From contig CALEMW010000068.1 in the NCBI GenBank assembly GCA_937910695.1, positions 1 to 64,000 of the forward strand: 64,000 nucleotides of DNA, in the 5' to 3' direction. Below the pieces are notes generated by a model that searched no databases, had not been told where the DNA came from, and saw nothing but the letters and a program-made list of their open reading frames with translations. Positions 8,909 to 18,235 of the stretch are shown here, in pieces; within the stretch, counting starts at the first letter, position 1, and each line of letters begins with the position of its first letter. The position numbers and the translations under genes were made by a program. Source of the stretch: an uncultured bacterium (GTDB taxonomy: Bacteria; Krumholzibacteriota; Krumholzibacteriia; LZORAL124-64-63).

Positions 8909-10665
8909 TTTTTGTCCCTCGAGTAAGCCAGCACGTGCTTGACCTTGTGGCTTTCCATGAAATCGTGAGGCCTCATCACCAACGGGTTGCGCTTCGACAA
9001 TGGTGCCTTCTCATAAGCCGCCCCCACGATCCCCGTGCACACCGCGTCTGAGAAGTCCTCCCCAGGACCCAAGAGGCCCCCCGTCCGTGCGAGGTTGGCC
9101 AAGTACCGTGGGGCCGGCATCTTCACCCCCGAGTCCGCAATCTGACCGATCCTCTTCACAGCATCTTGAGTTCCCGAGCGCGGGCGCAGAGCAACCATGT
9201 CATACCCCGACTTGTCAAATAGGGAGATCCTGCTCCGCCCAACCTGGGGGATCTGTTTGATAACTCGCTCATTCTTCGCGAGCTTCTTGTCATCCAGATG
9301 CGCGACCTCCCCCCTGCCTGTGTGTACAGCGGCGTGAATCCACCCAGGATGTTTCGCCCCCACCAAAGCGTCGTGAGCTCGGACGATGGGGGTGAGGATG
9401 CTCTTCCCTGAACTCCCCGGCTTGGTCATGATGATGTCCCCCGGGCGTAAGCGTGCCTGGAAATCTCGGAGGGAGTGTGTCGTGGGCGTCCCTCTCCTCA
9501 CGTCTCCCTGCTCGATGGACGCCGTCTTGAGGATGTGACTCACCACCTGATCAGCTGGGTTTCCCATCCGACGCTTGGCGGCCCGAGCCAGGCGCAGATG
9601 CTTCTGATCCTTCTGCGCAACCTCACCAACTGCTGCCGGGATGCTTCCCAAGCCAATGGCGGCAGGATGCCTCACTGTCTTCTGCCCGAAAAGGGCCGTT
9701 TCCTTCGTGAGTTTCCCCTGGTAGTCCAACATATTGGTATCCGGGGCGTAGTAGACTGCCGGCTTCCCACTGGCCACGGTCTCCGCGAAAGTAGTCCCGT
9801 GCGCGCGGATGACGTTGATGTCTGCCTCCTGCATCATGGCACCCAGCGGGGCAAACCCATGTACCTGAACACGGGAGTCCTTCTTCGCCAAGGCGTCCAG
9901 ACGCCTCTTCAGGCCCTTGTTCCTGCCAGCCACCGCGTGGATCACAGCGTTGGGAGGGAGGTCCGCCTGGAGCACCTGGTGCGTCATGGGGAGCACCTCG
10001 AGCCCAAGGGCCCCGCCCGAGACCGTGATGTTGTGATCCTTCCGGGCCATCAAGCCCGTGCGCTTCTTCCTGGCCAAGACGTCTGGGTGAACCGGGAGAC
10101 CCGTGATCGTCCGTGTTTCCCTGGCCAAGGGAAGGCTGCCCACAACCTGCTTCGTGCCAATGTGAATGCGCCGCCCTGAAGACACCAGGCTCCTATCATA
10201 CTCGCCCGTCCACTTTTCAGGGTCTGTGTGCACAATGTGGATGGGCTTGTCCACGTTTCTCACAGCCATCTGGAGATGGGGCATCGTCATGACAACAGGA
10301 CCATCGTGGGCGTCGAAGTACCTCTTGACCTTATCCTTGTCCACTCCCCGCAAGTAGTAGTTCTCATGGTCAAACGCCAAGCGGGCACCTGACTTCAGGT
10401 TCTTCTCTTTGAGATGGTTGGAGACGCTGCGCTCGTAGGAGCGGAGCTTGTCCTTCTTGCCAAAGAGCTCGTGGAAGTCCACGAGCTCCGATTGGACACC
10501 CCTCTTCTCCGCCGCCGCCGCGATGGCCTTGGCCTGGGAGATGTGCCCAGCACCAAAACCGGTGCCCACATACATGATCTTCAGGGGAGCCCCCGAGAAG
10601 CTACTACGAGCGCCGGATGGCGTAGGGGGTATTAGCTTTTTTGATCTCGAAGGGGTCATGGGCAA
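8905..10665 (-). CDS. MurG/GT28-like glycosyltransferase fused to C-terminal NlpC/P60-like (permuted papain-fold) domain
   Basis: 586 aa; KIMYVGTGFGAGHISQAKAIAAAA... HGFAPLGAMMQEADINVIRAHGTTFAETVASGKPAVYYAP; then LRPGDIIMTKPGSSGKSILTPIVRAHDALVGAKHPGWIHAAVHTGRGEVAHLD...FSDAVCTGIVGAAYEKA. Confidence 0.65.
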   Translation of the reverse strand: MPMTPSRSKKLIPPTPSGARSSFSGAPLKIMYVGTGFGAGHISQAKAIAAAAEKRGVQSELVDFHELFGKKDKLRSYERSVSNHLKEKNLKSGARLAFDHENYYLRGVDKDKVKRYFDAHDGPVVMTMPHLQMAVRNVDKPIHIVHTDPEKWTGEYDRSLVSSGRRIHIGTKQVVGSLPLARETRTITGLPVHPDVLARKKRTGLMARKDHNITVSGGALGLEVLPMTHQVLQADLPPNAVIHAVAGRNKGLKRRLDALAKKDSRVQVHGFAPLGAMMQEADINVIRAHGTTFAETVASGKPAVYYAPDTNMLDYQGKLTKETALFGQKTVRHPAAIGLGSIPAAVGEVAQKDQKHLRLARAAKRRMGNPADQVVSHILKTASIEQGDVRRGTPTTHSLRDFQARLRPGDIIMTKPGSSGKSILTPIVRAHDALVGAKHPGWIHAAVHTGRGEVAHLDDKKLAKNERVIKQIPQVGRSRISLFDKSGYDMVALRPRSGTQDAVKRIGQIADSGVKMPAPRYLANLARTGGLLGPGEDFSDAVCTGIVGAAYEKAPLSKRNPLVMRPHDFMESHKVKHVLAYSRDKK

Positions 10666-11542
10666 CCAAGCTGTCGTCCAGCAGATCGAACGAGGTGCCC
10701 GTTGAAGGAACCGTTATCCGCCGAACGATTGAAGTTCCCTCAAATACTACGTCAACGACCGCGCCTTTCACAAGGTTCGTCTCCGCCTCCCCAGCCATGT
10801 CCGTGACGATCCGAATGGCAGGCCCCAGCAGGGAGTAGTCGTCCTTCTTCACCACCTGCCCCACAGGAGAAATTGTGATCCCCCGGTTGTAGAGCCCCTT
10901 CCCGTCCTGGGTGGACAGCTTGGCCTTGGCCAAGATGAGGTTCCCCGCGGCCACAGCGTCAGATGCCGTGACCATCCAGTCCGACCACTGGCTGAAGATG
11001 AAGGTCGCCGTGTTGAAGTACCTGATGCGGTAGTAGTTGGTGGAGAGCCCGCCCCCATCCACGTAGACATAAGTGGAGATCCCGGCCTGGAGGGGCACAT
11101 GCGCGTCCTCTCCGCAGTCCTTCTGTCCCTGGGTGAACCCCAACGCGGAGAGAGCCGTCCCCCCCGTGAGCTCCAAGGAGCCATCACTACCCGAGTTGTC
11201 CCCCTCGATCTTGAGTTTCCCCGAGCTGTCCGACCCCGTCGCCCCTGTGATCCCCGCGTTGAAGTCCTCCACGACAGCCACGATGGCGTTCGGGTCCGCC
11301 TTCGCGAAGAGCAGCACCTGCTCTGACCCCCCGTCTGTCTTGAGCTTGAGAGTCAGCCCCTGCAAGGTGTAGGCACCCTCCTTCGTGCCCGTCAGGGAGG
11401 GCTTGGCCGAGGACGCAGCTGTGATCAGCAGAGCATCGCTGTAGTTGGGGGGCCCGAGGACGCTGCGCTGCACCTGCATGGCGTTGTAGTTCGCCAGAAT
11501 CGTTGCAATGTCCTCAACATAGATGGTGATGCTGGCTGACAT
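10604..11542 (-). CDS. Structural protein
   Basis: 312-aa ORF in tail module. Confidence 0.5.
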   Translation of the reverse strand: MSASITIYVEDIATILANYNAMQVQRSVLGPPNYSDALLITAASSAKPSLTGTKEGAYTLQGLTLKLKTDGGSEQVLLFAKADPNAIVAVVEDFNAGITGATGSDSSGKLKIEGDNSGSDGSLELTGGTALSALGFTQGQKDCGEDAHVPLQAGISTYVYVDGGGLSTNYYRIRYFNTATFIFSQWSDWMVTASDAVAAGNLILAKAKLSTQDGKGLYNRGITISPVGQVVKKDDYSLLGPAIRIVTDMAGEAETNLVKGAVVDVVFEGTSIVRRITVPSTGTSFDLLDDSLVAHDPFEIKKANTPYAIRRS

Positions 11543-11716
11543 CTACTTCACCGACTTGATCGTGGGTTTGTCTGGAGTGGTCGCCCCCGCTGAGCGGATC
11601 TTGGGCTTCACATGCACGATGGTCGGGATCTTGGGGCTCTCCGCCGTGTAAGGCTGGGGGACGATCTCCGTCTCAGCAACCATGCCTCGCGTCAGAAGGG
11701 AGATGGACAAACTCAT
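11543..11716 (-). CDS. Small hypothetical protein (57 aa)
   Basis: Manual translation MSLSISLLTRGMVAETEIVPQPYTAESPKIPTIVHVKPKIRSAGATTPDKPTIKSVK; fits gap between neighbours. Confidence 0.5.
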   Translation of the reverse strand: MSLSISLLTRGMVAETEIVPQPYTAESPKIPTIVHVKPKIRSAGATTPDKPTIKSVK

Positions 11717-12252
11717 GAGGACCTCACCATGCGGTACGTCTTCATCTTACCAGAGGACTCGAGGTCAGACACGATGTTGTACGTCGCGTTGAGCCCTGCG
11801 GTCTCCGAGCCACCATCTGTGGCAGCCTCCGCGTTGGCCTTGCTGTTGAACACCCGGAGCCTGGCGCTGATCAAGTGGCCACCGCTGTACACGGTGTCGT
11901 CGATGAAGGCGTTCTCGTGAAGCAATCCCATGGCCCGAACCACCAGAGCGGCCAGGTCATCCACATCCTGCTGAGTCGCTATGATCTGCTCCGAGACCCG
12001 AGAGTACACCAAGCTCTCGATGGAGTGCTGTGCGTCCGCGTAGGTGATGAAGAGGGCCACGTAGACCCCCGTAACGGAGGGTGTCCAGGTCCCGTGGTAG
12101 ATGCCTTTGTCCGTGTGGACGAGGCTTACGGTAGCCTGGGGTGAGCTGGCGCCAGCCAGGTACACCAGGGCCTGGGGGTATGCTGTCTCATTGCCGTCAG
12201 CCAGGTTGAGTTCGAGGTTGACGACGTTGCCTATTGTGGCTGGGATCGCCAT
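11713..12252 (-). CDS. Structural protein
   Basis: 179-aa ORF. Confidence 0.5.
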   Translation of the reverse strand: MAIPATIGNVVNLELNLADGNETAYPQALVYLAGASSPQATVSLVHTDKGIYHGTWTPSVTGVYVALFITYADAQHSIESLVYSRVSEQIIATQQDVDDLAALVVRAMGLLHENAFIDDTVYSGGHLISARLRVFNSKANAEAATDGGSETAGLNATYNIVSDLESSGKMKTYRMVRSS

Positions 12253-12290
12253 GGGGAAATCCTATCACGGAGGGCCTGGGGGCCGGAAAC

Positions 12291-12324
12291 AAAAAACCCG
12301 GGGGGCCTCGCGGCCCCCCGGGGG
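12291..12324 (-). terminator. Rho-independent terminator
   Basis: Minus strand CCCGGGGGGCCGCGAGGCCCCCCGGG followed by TTTTTTG, just after fiber gene stop. Confidence 0.85.
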
Positions 12325-12351
12325 AATTAACCTACTGCATCAGCCAACGGC

Positions 12352-14682
12352 TTACGCGAAGCTCATCGGCTCGCCGACACTGATGTCCATCTTGACTGCC
12401 CCGCCGCCGCCGACGGCGACGTAGCCCATGCGGAGGCGAACACCGCCGGAGGGGCTCGGGGGAGTGATGGTCAGCTTCCCCACGGTGGCGGACAGGTAGA
12501 CCCGCTTGCCAACGTCGGTGACGGCCGGGAGGGCGTCCCAGATGGCGTCAGGAATGCTCACCTGACCGGACAGCTGGTAGTCTCCCGGGTTGCCAGAGGT
12601 GATGGAGCTGGGAGCGATGGCGTAGGCGTCCTGCCTGCGGCCAGTGCCGTCGGCGTCCCCGTGGTACAGCTTGGGGGTACCGGCGTCATCCTGGATGCAG
12701 ACGGGGGCTCCAGCAGAGATGGCCTCACCGGCCGTCTTGGTCAGCGTGCCGCCCGCGGCGTGCCCGTGCAGCGAGTCGGCGTTGCTGCCGTCGGTGAGGG
12801 TGTTGAGGTCCGCCGCCAGCGTGGTGCTGGTGGTGGCGACGTAGCCGGAACCGCTGTCGTTGAACTTCACGTACTGCGGCAGGTTCAGGCTGTCCACCGG
12901 AGACAGGGTGATGTCGCCGGCGGTGGTGGTGGAGAGGTCAAGGGCCCCGTTGTCGATGGTCAGGGAGCTGTTGCCCACGCCGTCGATGGTGACAACCCCC
13001 GTGGCGTCCACGTCGAACATCGCGCAGTTCACGTCCAGGGTCGCCGCGCTCTGAAGCACGAGGTTCCCGCTGGTGACGGTCTGAAGCGTGAGGTTCGCAG
13101 AGGTGAGGGAGATGTTGTGGGCGAGGCTCTCCTTGAAGACGAGGTTGTTGACCAGCACGCCGACGAAGTTCATCTCGTCAGCGGCCGCGTCGCCGAACTG
13201 CACGTTGTCCTGGAAGGTGGTGCTGCCCACCACCGTCTCAATACCGGAGACCGAGAGGTCGCCCGCGACGGTGGTGGTCACGCCGGTCTGGCCGATGGTG
13301 ATGGCCGAGGCGTTGGTGACACCCAGCTGCACGACACCGTCGGTGCCCGCAACGGAGGTCCCGCTGCCGATGGCCCCGCCCGCGCCCGCATCGAGCACGA
13401 GGTTGGCGCCAGCGCCGCCGTTCTGGTTCAGAGCACCAGCACCGCCCTGTCCGGCGGTGAGATCCAGGCTGCCGCCCGCGCCGCCAGCGGAGGTGTCGTC
13501 CACGCCGGCAGCGCCGGCACCGGACTCGATGGCGAAGGTGCCGCCAACGCCGGCGTCAGCGTCCAGCACGCCGATGCCCCGACCGTTGTTCTCGAAAGTC
13601 AGGTCCGTGGTGATGAGACCATTGACCTCGACGTCGTTGTTGGTGTTGGTGCCCAGGGTGACGTTGCCGTCCACCACCAGGGCGCCGGCCACGTCCACCG
13701 TGCCGCTGCCGAAGAAGTTGTAGTCGGGGTTGGTGGTAGCGTTGCCGAACGTGAACTGCTCGCTGCCGTTCACGGTGTCGATGGCGAGGTAGTTGTTGAC
13801 GTCCTGGCCCATGCTGAAGGCGGGGCCGAGGTTGTCCGACAGGTCGATACCGATCATCTGCCCGGCGTCCATGGCCAGATCGAAAGTCCCGGTCGGGTCC
13901 AGGTCGATGTTGCTGCCGGAGAAGGTGAAGGCCCCGCCGGTCACGGTGAGCGCAGCCGCGGCGGTCAGCGCGTTGGTGGTCACGTCCAGACCAGCAGCGG
14001 CGTCCACGTTGCCCGCGAAGGAAACCTGGCCGGAACCGAGCTGGGTGAACAGGGGGTTGTCGGTGGCGTTGCCGAAGATGATCGCATCGGTCTGGTTGTT
14101 GACCCGGATGTAGTCCACACCACCCGCGTCCACGACGAAGGCACCATCGGCGTCGTTGTTCAGGTGGATCTCGAACGGGGAACCCGCGCCCATGGCCAGG
14201 TCCACGTCGGTCAGCGCCGTACCCGTGATGGCCTGCGAGTCCACGGTGAGGGCCGCGCCAGTCACATCGAGGCCAGCCTCGGCGTTGACGTTGCCACTCA
14301 CGCCCAGAACACCCGAGATGCCGACGATGCCCGTCAGGTTCAGGGTATCCGCGTTGAGCGCGAGGATCCCATCGCCGGCACCCGCGTTGCTGGCGGTGAT
14401 GCCGATGGACTTGTCATCGGCGCTGTTGGCCGCCAGGCCGATGCTCAGGCTGTTGGTGGCGTCGATGGAGGGATCGGAGCCGTCGATGTCGACGGAGCCG
14501 CTCAGGGTAACGAGGCCGGCGGCGTTGACAGCTCCGGTCAGCGTGATGGCCTGTCCGTTGCCATCAATGCTCAAGGCACCGGATCCGGCCCCCTGGATCC
14601 CGGCGCCCACGCCGAGGGTGTCAGCCGCGGCCAGCTGCTTGAGGCCTTCGGTTTGGATTGAGAGTGCTTGCTGAAGTGCCAT
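12352..14682 (-). CDS. Repetitive Gly/Ala/Asp/Val-rich fiber or beta-helix-like structural protein
   Basis: 776 aa; repeated NVDAAAGLDVTTNALTAAAALTV / FGNATDNPLFTQLGSGQVSFAGN-type segments. Confidence 0.6.
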   Translation of the reverse strand: MALQQALSIQTEGLKQLAAADTLGVGAGIQGAGSGALSIDGNGQAITLTGAVNAAGLVTLSGSVDIDGSDPSIDATNSLSIGLAANSADDKSIGITASNAGAGDGILALNADTLNLTGIVGISGVLGVSGNVNAEAGLDVTGAALTVDSQAITGTALTDVDLAMGAGSPFEIHLNNDADGAFVVDAGGVDYIRVNNQTDAIIFGNATDNPLFTQLGSGQVSFAGNVDAAAGLDVTTNALTAAAALTVTGGAFTFSGSNIDLDPTGTFDLAMDAGQMIGIDLSDNLGPAFSMGQDVNNYLAIDTVNGSEQFTFGNATTNPDYNFFGSGTVDVAGALVVDGNVTLGTNTNNDVEVNGLITTDLTFENNGRGIGVLDADAGVGGTFAIESGAGAAGVDDTSAGGAGGSLDLTAGQGGAGALNQNGGAGANLVLDAGAGGAIGSGTSVAGTDGVVQLGVTNASAITIGQTGVTTTVAGDLSVSGIETVVGSTTFQDNVQFGDAAADEMNFVGVLVNNLVFKESLAHNISLTSANLTLQTVTSGNLVLQSAATLDVNCAMFDVDATGVVTIDGVGNSSLTIDNGALDLSTTTAGDITLSPVDSLNLPQYVKFNDSGSGYVATTSTTLAADLNTLTDGSNADSLHGHAAGGTLTKTAGEAISAGAPVCIQDDAGTPKLYHGDADGTGRRQDAYAIAPSSITSGNPGDYQLSGQVSIPDAIWDALPAVTDVGKRVYLSATVGKLTITPPSPSGGVRLRMGYVAVGGGGAVKMDISVGEPMSFA

Positions 14683-14751
14683 GTCTTTATCTCCTGGAGT
14701 TTTTTACGTCTGTCGGGTCACCCCCAGGTGCTTCCAGGGCCGCGTCATGCC

Positions 14752-14973
14752 CTACACCCGGCGAAACCGGGGATCAGCGTCGAGGTGGCGCGCAGCGCGC
14801 TCATCATCCACCGTGAGCGAGTCGCCCACCTTCCAGTGCTCCCCGTTGGGAGGCAGGAGCTCAACCCGAGCCCCGTCCTTCTGGTGCAGTCGGATCTTCG
14901 TGACCACACCCATGTTCTTCACCAGGCCGGGCCGGTCCTTGAGCCCGACGAACTCGAACTTTGCCATGAGCAA
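14752..14973 (-). CDS. Hypothetical protein (start probably MAKFEF at 14967)
   Basis: 73-aa ORF. Confidence 0.5.
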   Translation of the reverse strand: MLMAKFEFVGLKDRPGLVKNMGVVTKIRLHQKDGARVELLPPNGEHWKVGDSLTVDDERAARHLDADPRFRRV

Positions 14974-15062
14974 ATCTCCTTCGCGAAAGTGACAATATTA
15001 TCCGCTATCCTGGGGGATAAAAGAATACCGAAAGACAGAATGGGGGGATTACGGGGGGGTTA

Positions 15063-15407
15063 CTACTTGCTGCGGGTCATCGTCATCTTGTCGAGATCCA
15101 CGGCCCAGTTCACCCCACCAGTGGGGTCGATGCCGTGCTTCAAGGCGAAGTCACTCACCGCCTCATTGAGAGCCTTCTCCTCTGCTTGCAGAGAAATCAA
15201 GCGCTCGTTGGCCTGCGCCCGAGCCCTGCGGAAGATGATCTCCGCATCGGCATACGCCAACTTGGCCGTGGTGATGTCCTCCCGCTGCTTGCGGAGAACC
15301 ACCTGCTGATGCCTGGTGAACTTGATCACCGGGGGCAGGCTGTTCTGACTTTTGGTGGTGGGCTTGCTCACCACGGGCTTTTTCTTCGCGGGCTTCCTGG
15401 CTGCCAT
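15063..15407 (-). CDS. Hypothetical protein, lysine-rich N-terminus
   Basis: 114-aa ORF. Confidence 0.5.
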   Translation of the reverse strand: MAARKPAKKKPVVSKPTTKSQNSLPPVIKFTRHQQVVLRKQREDITTAKLAYADAEIIFRRARAQANERLISLQAEEKALNEAVSDFALKHGIDPTGGVNWAVDLDKMTMTRSK

Positions 15408-15427
15408 AGCGTCCTCCTCGTCGCGTG

Positions 15428-15832
15428 TTAGGCGCCGACCAAAATGAGCGGAGCCTCGGTCTGCACTAGAATAGATGTGGAGGATATAACAAATGCGACG
15501 GTCTGCCTATACACTTGCCCTGTCACCGGGCGTGCTGGCGGCGTCTCTGTGAGTGTGCCATCCGCGGCCACAAACATGCTCTTGTTGGGGGTGAGTCCCG
15601 AGTAGATTCCTCCCCCCACCACGCCGGCCATCTGCACGATGCAGACCGTCCCTGCCTTCTTCACGATGACTCCCCGAGCGGGCATCTTGGCCGGATTGGT
15701 CCTGTCCACCTTCCTCACGGCTGGACGCCCGTTGGACGTTCCAGAGATGTAAACCGCGTCTCCAACAGCCTCGGCCGCAGAGCACTCGCCCACCAGATAC
15801 TTCTCTGCCCCAACAGGAAACGCGGTTGCCAT
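15428..15832 (-). CDS. Small structural/decoration-like protein
   Basis: 134 aa; EKYLVGECSAAEAVGDAVYISG...ARGVIVKKAGTVCIVQMAGVVGG. Confidence 0.45.
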   Translation of the reverse strand: MATAFPVGAEKYLVGECSAAEAVGDAVYISGTSNGRPAVRKVDRTNPAKMPARGVIVKKAGTVCIVQMAGVVGGGIYSGLTPNKSMFVAADGTLTETPPARPVTGQVYRQTVAFVISSTSILVQTEAPLILVGA

Positions 15833-15835
15833 GGG

Positions 15836-16057
15836 TCACCCCGTGAGGAATTGGTTGATGTTGCCCACGAGCAGCTTCGAGACGTCGGTGGTGTTCTGTG
15901 CCGCCGCGGAGGCTCCCCCTGAGTTCTTCACCACCTTGAGGAACTTCACTTCGGCGTTCAGGCGCTTCTCTTCCTTATCCGCCCAGTCGTTCACTGCGGT
16001 CTCCAGGGCGTCAAGCCGCGCGTCTCTGGCTGCCTTGCTCACGTGTACTGCTTCCAC
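15836..16057 (-). CDS. Hypothetical protein
   Basis: 73-aa ORF. Confidence 0.4.
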   Translation of the reverse strand: MEAVHVSKAARDARLDALETAVNDWADKEEKRLNAEVKFLKVVKNSGGASAAAQNTTDVSKLLVGNINQFLTG

Positions 16058-16821
16058 TTGTTCGCGATGGACAGCTTCAACCGAGACACCTTAGGCGCGC
16101 TCATCCCCAGCCTCCCTGCGATCTGATTCGTCCCGAGCTGGGGTTTCCCCTGCGTCCCGTAGACGTACTGGAACACCTTGTTCTCATCTGGGTCCAACTC
16201 CTGCGGGAGCAGAGACAAGATCTCCTTCGTCTTCGACGGGGAGGTGGACGCGGGGTCAAGGCTGAACTGGCCCGTGGGGTACGCCTTGCGCAGCTCCTTA
16301 CGCAGCCTGGAGGTTTCCGTCGTGGACCAGCCCATTGACTTGGCCAACTCCCCATCGGTGGGCTCCCGGCCAAGGGTGCGCTCTAACTTCTCCTGAGCTG
16401 CCTTCATGGGTGTGATACCTGACAGCCTGGTCTCCACGATGCGGCCGGGGTTCTGGTACGTGTTGACAAACCTTCGCGCCCTCTTGAGCTGATGCTTGAG
16501 GTGTGTGGAGAGCAGGGCGCCTCGGTTGGGATCGTAAGAGGAGATGCCGCGCACGAGGTGGTCCTCAAACTCCGACCGGACAACATCTGGGGGGATGTCC
16601 CGCAGTCGCCTCTCGTAGACACGTCTTTGCTGCGCCACGAAGGGCTCCAAGGACTGCATGAGGGGCTCGAGTTTCTTCGGCTTCCGGCCATTTTGGTCCC
16701 AGTCCTGCCACATCTGGGCTTCCCGAGACTGCTGCTGCTGGCGACGCGCGAGGGTGTTGGGCTTCCTCTGAGCGAAGGCCGTCTTCTCGAGGGCCTCGAG
16801 AGCCTCGTCAACAGGGTTCAT
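16039..16821 (-). CDS. Sigma-70 family-like transcription factor
   Basis: 260 aa; YDPNRGALLSTHLKHQLKRARRFV, EKLERTLGREPTDGELAKSMGWSTTETSRLRKELR, LDPDENKVFQYVYG...LGTNQIAGRLGMSAPKVSRLK (region 2/3/4-like). Confidence 0.7.
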   Translation of the reverse strand: MNPVDEALEALEKTAFAQRKPNTLARRQQQQSREAQMWQDWDQNGRKPKKLEPLMQSLEPFVAQQRRVYERRLRDIPPDVVRSEFEDHLVRGISSYDPNRGALLSTHLKHQLKRARRFVNTYQNPGRIVETRLSGITPMKAAQEKLERTLGREPTDGELAKSMGWSTTETSRLRKELRKAYPTGQFSLDPASTSPSKTKEILSLLPQELDPDENKVFQYVYGTQGKPQLGTNQIAGRLGMSAPKVSRLKLSIANKWKQYT

Positions 16822-17441
16822 CAGATCCCCAGATCTGCCGCGGTGGTTTTGCCTCCGATGGCCGACCCTTGGGAGTCCAGGCCCAAGCCGCCAGAGGGAG
16901 GCTTGATCGGAGGGGGCGCTGCCTGCGTGGCAGATGCCGCTGACGTGGCGGCCCCCGCCCCAGCGGCGGCCGCGGGGGATGCTATGGGGGGAGGTGGCGC
17001 CGTCGCCCCCTCTGGGCTGCTCCCACCGCCCAGAGGTGGCGCCGTCGCCCCCTCTGGGCTGCTCCCACCGCCCAATCCCAGGTTGGATGCAGTTGCTGGC
17101 CCCGGATTCTCAGGGGCAGCCCCTGTGGCCAAAGGCTTGTTTCGCGGGTTCTCCGGACTAAGTAAAGACCCTGGGTCACTCGGGCTGGACATCTTCTCCA
17201 GCTCATCGAGGAAGGCTCCCAGCATCACGGAGGACTTCTTCTCCTGTCCTCCCCGACCAAACCCAGCCTTCATCGCGGAGAGAACTGTGTGATCCTTGCG
17301 CCGGTCGAGCTGCTTATGGGCTTTCACCCGTTTATAGGCACTCTCCAGGGTGGCCATCCCTCGTAGGTTGGAGTACAGCCGGGGGTCACGAATCTCTTTG
17401 CTCGCCCGTGCCCGGTCCTCTTTGGAGAGGAAGATTGACAT
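16821..17441 (-). CDS. Hypothetical protein with internal MLGAFLDELEKM motif and Gly/Pro-rich linker
   Basis: ATGA overlap with upstream gene; MSIFLSKEDRARASKEIRD... Confidence 0.5.
   Translation of the reverse strand: MSIFLSKEDRARASKEIRDPRLYSNLRGMATLESAYKRVKAHKQLDRRKDHTVLSAMKAGFGRGGQEKKSSVMLGAFLDELEKMSSPSDPGSLLSPENPRNKPLATGAAPENPGPATASNLGLGGGSSPEGATAPPLGGGSSPEGATAPPPPIASPAAAAGAGAATSAASATQAAPPPIKPPSGGLGLDSQGSAIGGKTTAADLGI
16991..17074 (-). repeat. Two in-frame 42-nt tandem repeats (14-aa GGGSSPEGATAPPL unit)
   Basis: GAGGTGGCGCCGTCGCCCCCTCTGGGCTGCTCCCACCGCCCA repeated at 16991 and 17033. Confidence 0.85.
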
Positions 17442-18232
17442 CAGCCTGCTCCTTGAGCGGCCAGCACCCGCCTGGCCAACTTCTTTCGCTTGTTCTTGGC
17501 CGCCCACTGCTTCAACCCCACGTCGGCTGTGCCCAGAGTGGCCCCAAAAGCTGCCAACCCCTTGGCCAGCTTGTACCCATGACCGGCCTTGTTGCCCCCA
17601 AGCACACCCCCAAGGAGAGCTCCAGGCACTGCGCCGGTCACAGCACCCTTCACATAGGGCCTGGCCGCCACAAAGCCCTCCATGGCCTTCTCCTGCTTGT
17701 CGGAGACGTTGGCCCTCTTGGACAGCGTTCCATTCTCCCGCTCCTTCTTCAAGAGGGTCCCCACCCGGATGGGCCTGCGCCCAGAGCGGGTCTGCTGGTA
17801 GGACGTTCCCTTGCAGGACGCGCCGATCTTCTCCAGTTCATCGAGCATGGACGCGATCACTGCGGCCTCCTTCGTGCGTTCATGCCAGGGTATCGCGGCG
17901 AGAATGTTGTTGACAAGCCCATTGGTGTCCCCCTCGAAGCGCATGGCCCTGTCGTCGAGGTACACGTCCGCGAAGATCTTCGGGCTGCTCGAAGGGGGGC
18001 CCTCGGGGTTGGTGTTGATGTGGTCGTAGGGGATCTCTCGCTGGTTCAGGTGTTCTTGGAGCTCCGGGGAGTTCGGCCGGCACGTCCAGATCACAATCTT
18101 CCATCCGGCCGCCTTGACCTGGTTGAGCACGTCCACCATCCCGGGGTTCGGCTCTCCAAAGGCGAGGCCCTCCCCGGGGCTCTCAAGAAGGGTGCCGTCG
18201 AGATCAACGGCAAGTACGGGTGTTCGTTCCAT
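17441..18232 (-). CDS. HAD-like phosphatase with internal MLDELEKI motif and Gly-zipper C-terminus
   Basis: MERTPVLAVDLDGTLLESPG...VIWTCRPNSPELQEHL...DVYLDDRA; then AAVIASMLDELEKIGASC; then GAVTGAVPGALLGGVLGG. Confidence 0.65.
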   Translation of the reverse strand: MERTPVLAVDLDGTLLESPGEGLAFGEPNPGMVDVLNQVKAAGWKIVIWTCRPNSPELQEHLNQREIPYDHINTNPEGPPSSSPKIFADVYLDDRAMRFEGDTNGLVNNILAAIPWHERTKEAAVIASMLDELEKIGASCKGTSYQQTRSGRRPIRVGTLLKKERENGTLSKRANVSDKQEKAMEGFVAARPYVKGAVTGAVPGALLGGVLGGNKAGHGYKLAKGLAAFGATLGTADVGLKQWAAKNKRKKLARRVLAAQGAG

Positions 18233-18235
18233 TTA

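Noticed and set aside
12661-14661. 666-aa plus-strand ORF
   Set aside because: Antisense to the repetitive fiber-like gene; a by-product of GC-rich codon bias and low-complexity sequence.
16991-17074. Regulatory direct repeats
   Set aside because: In-frame 42-nt duplication inside a coding low-complexity linker; ordinary protein repeat.
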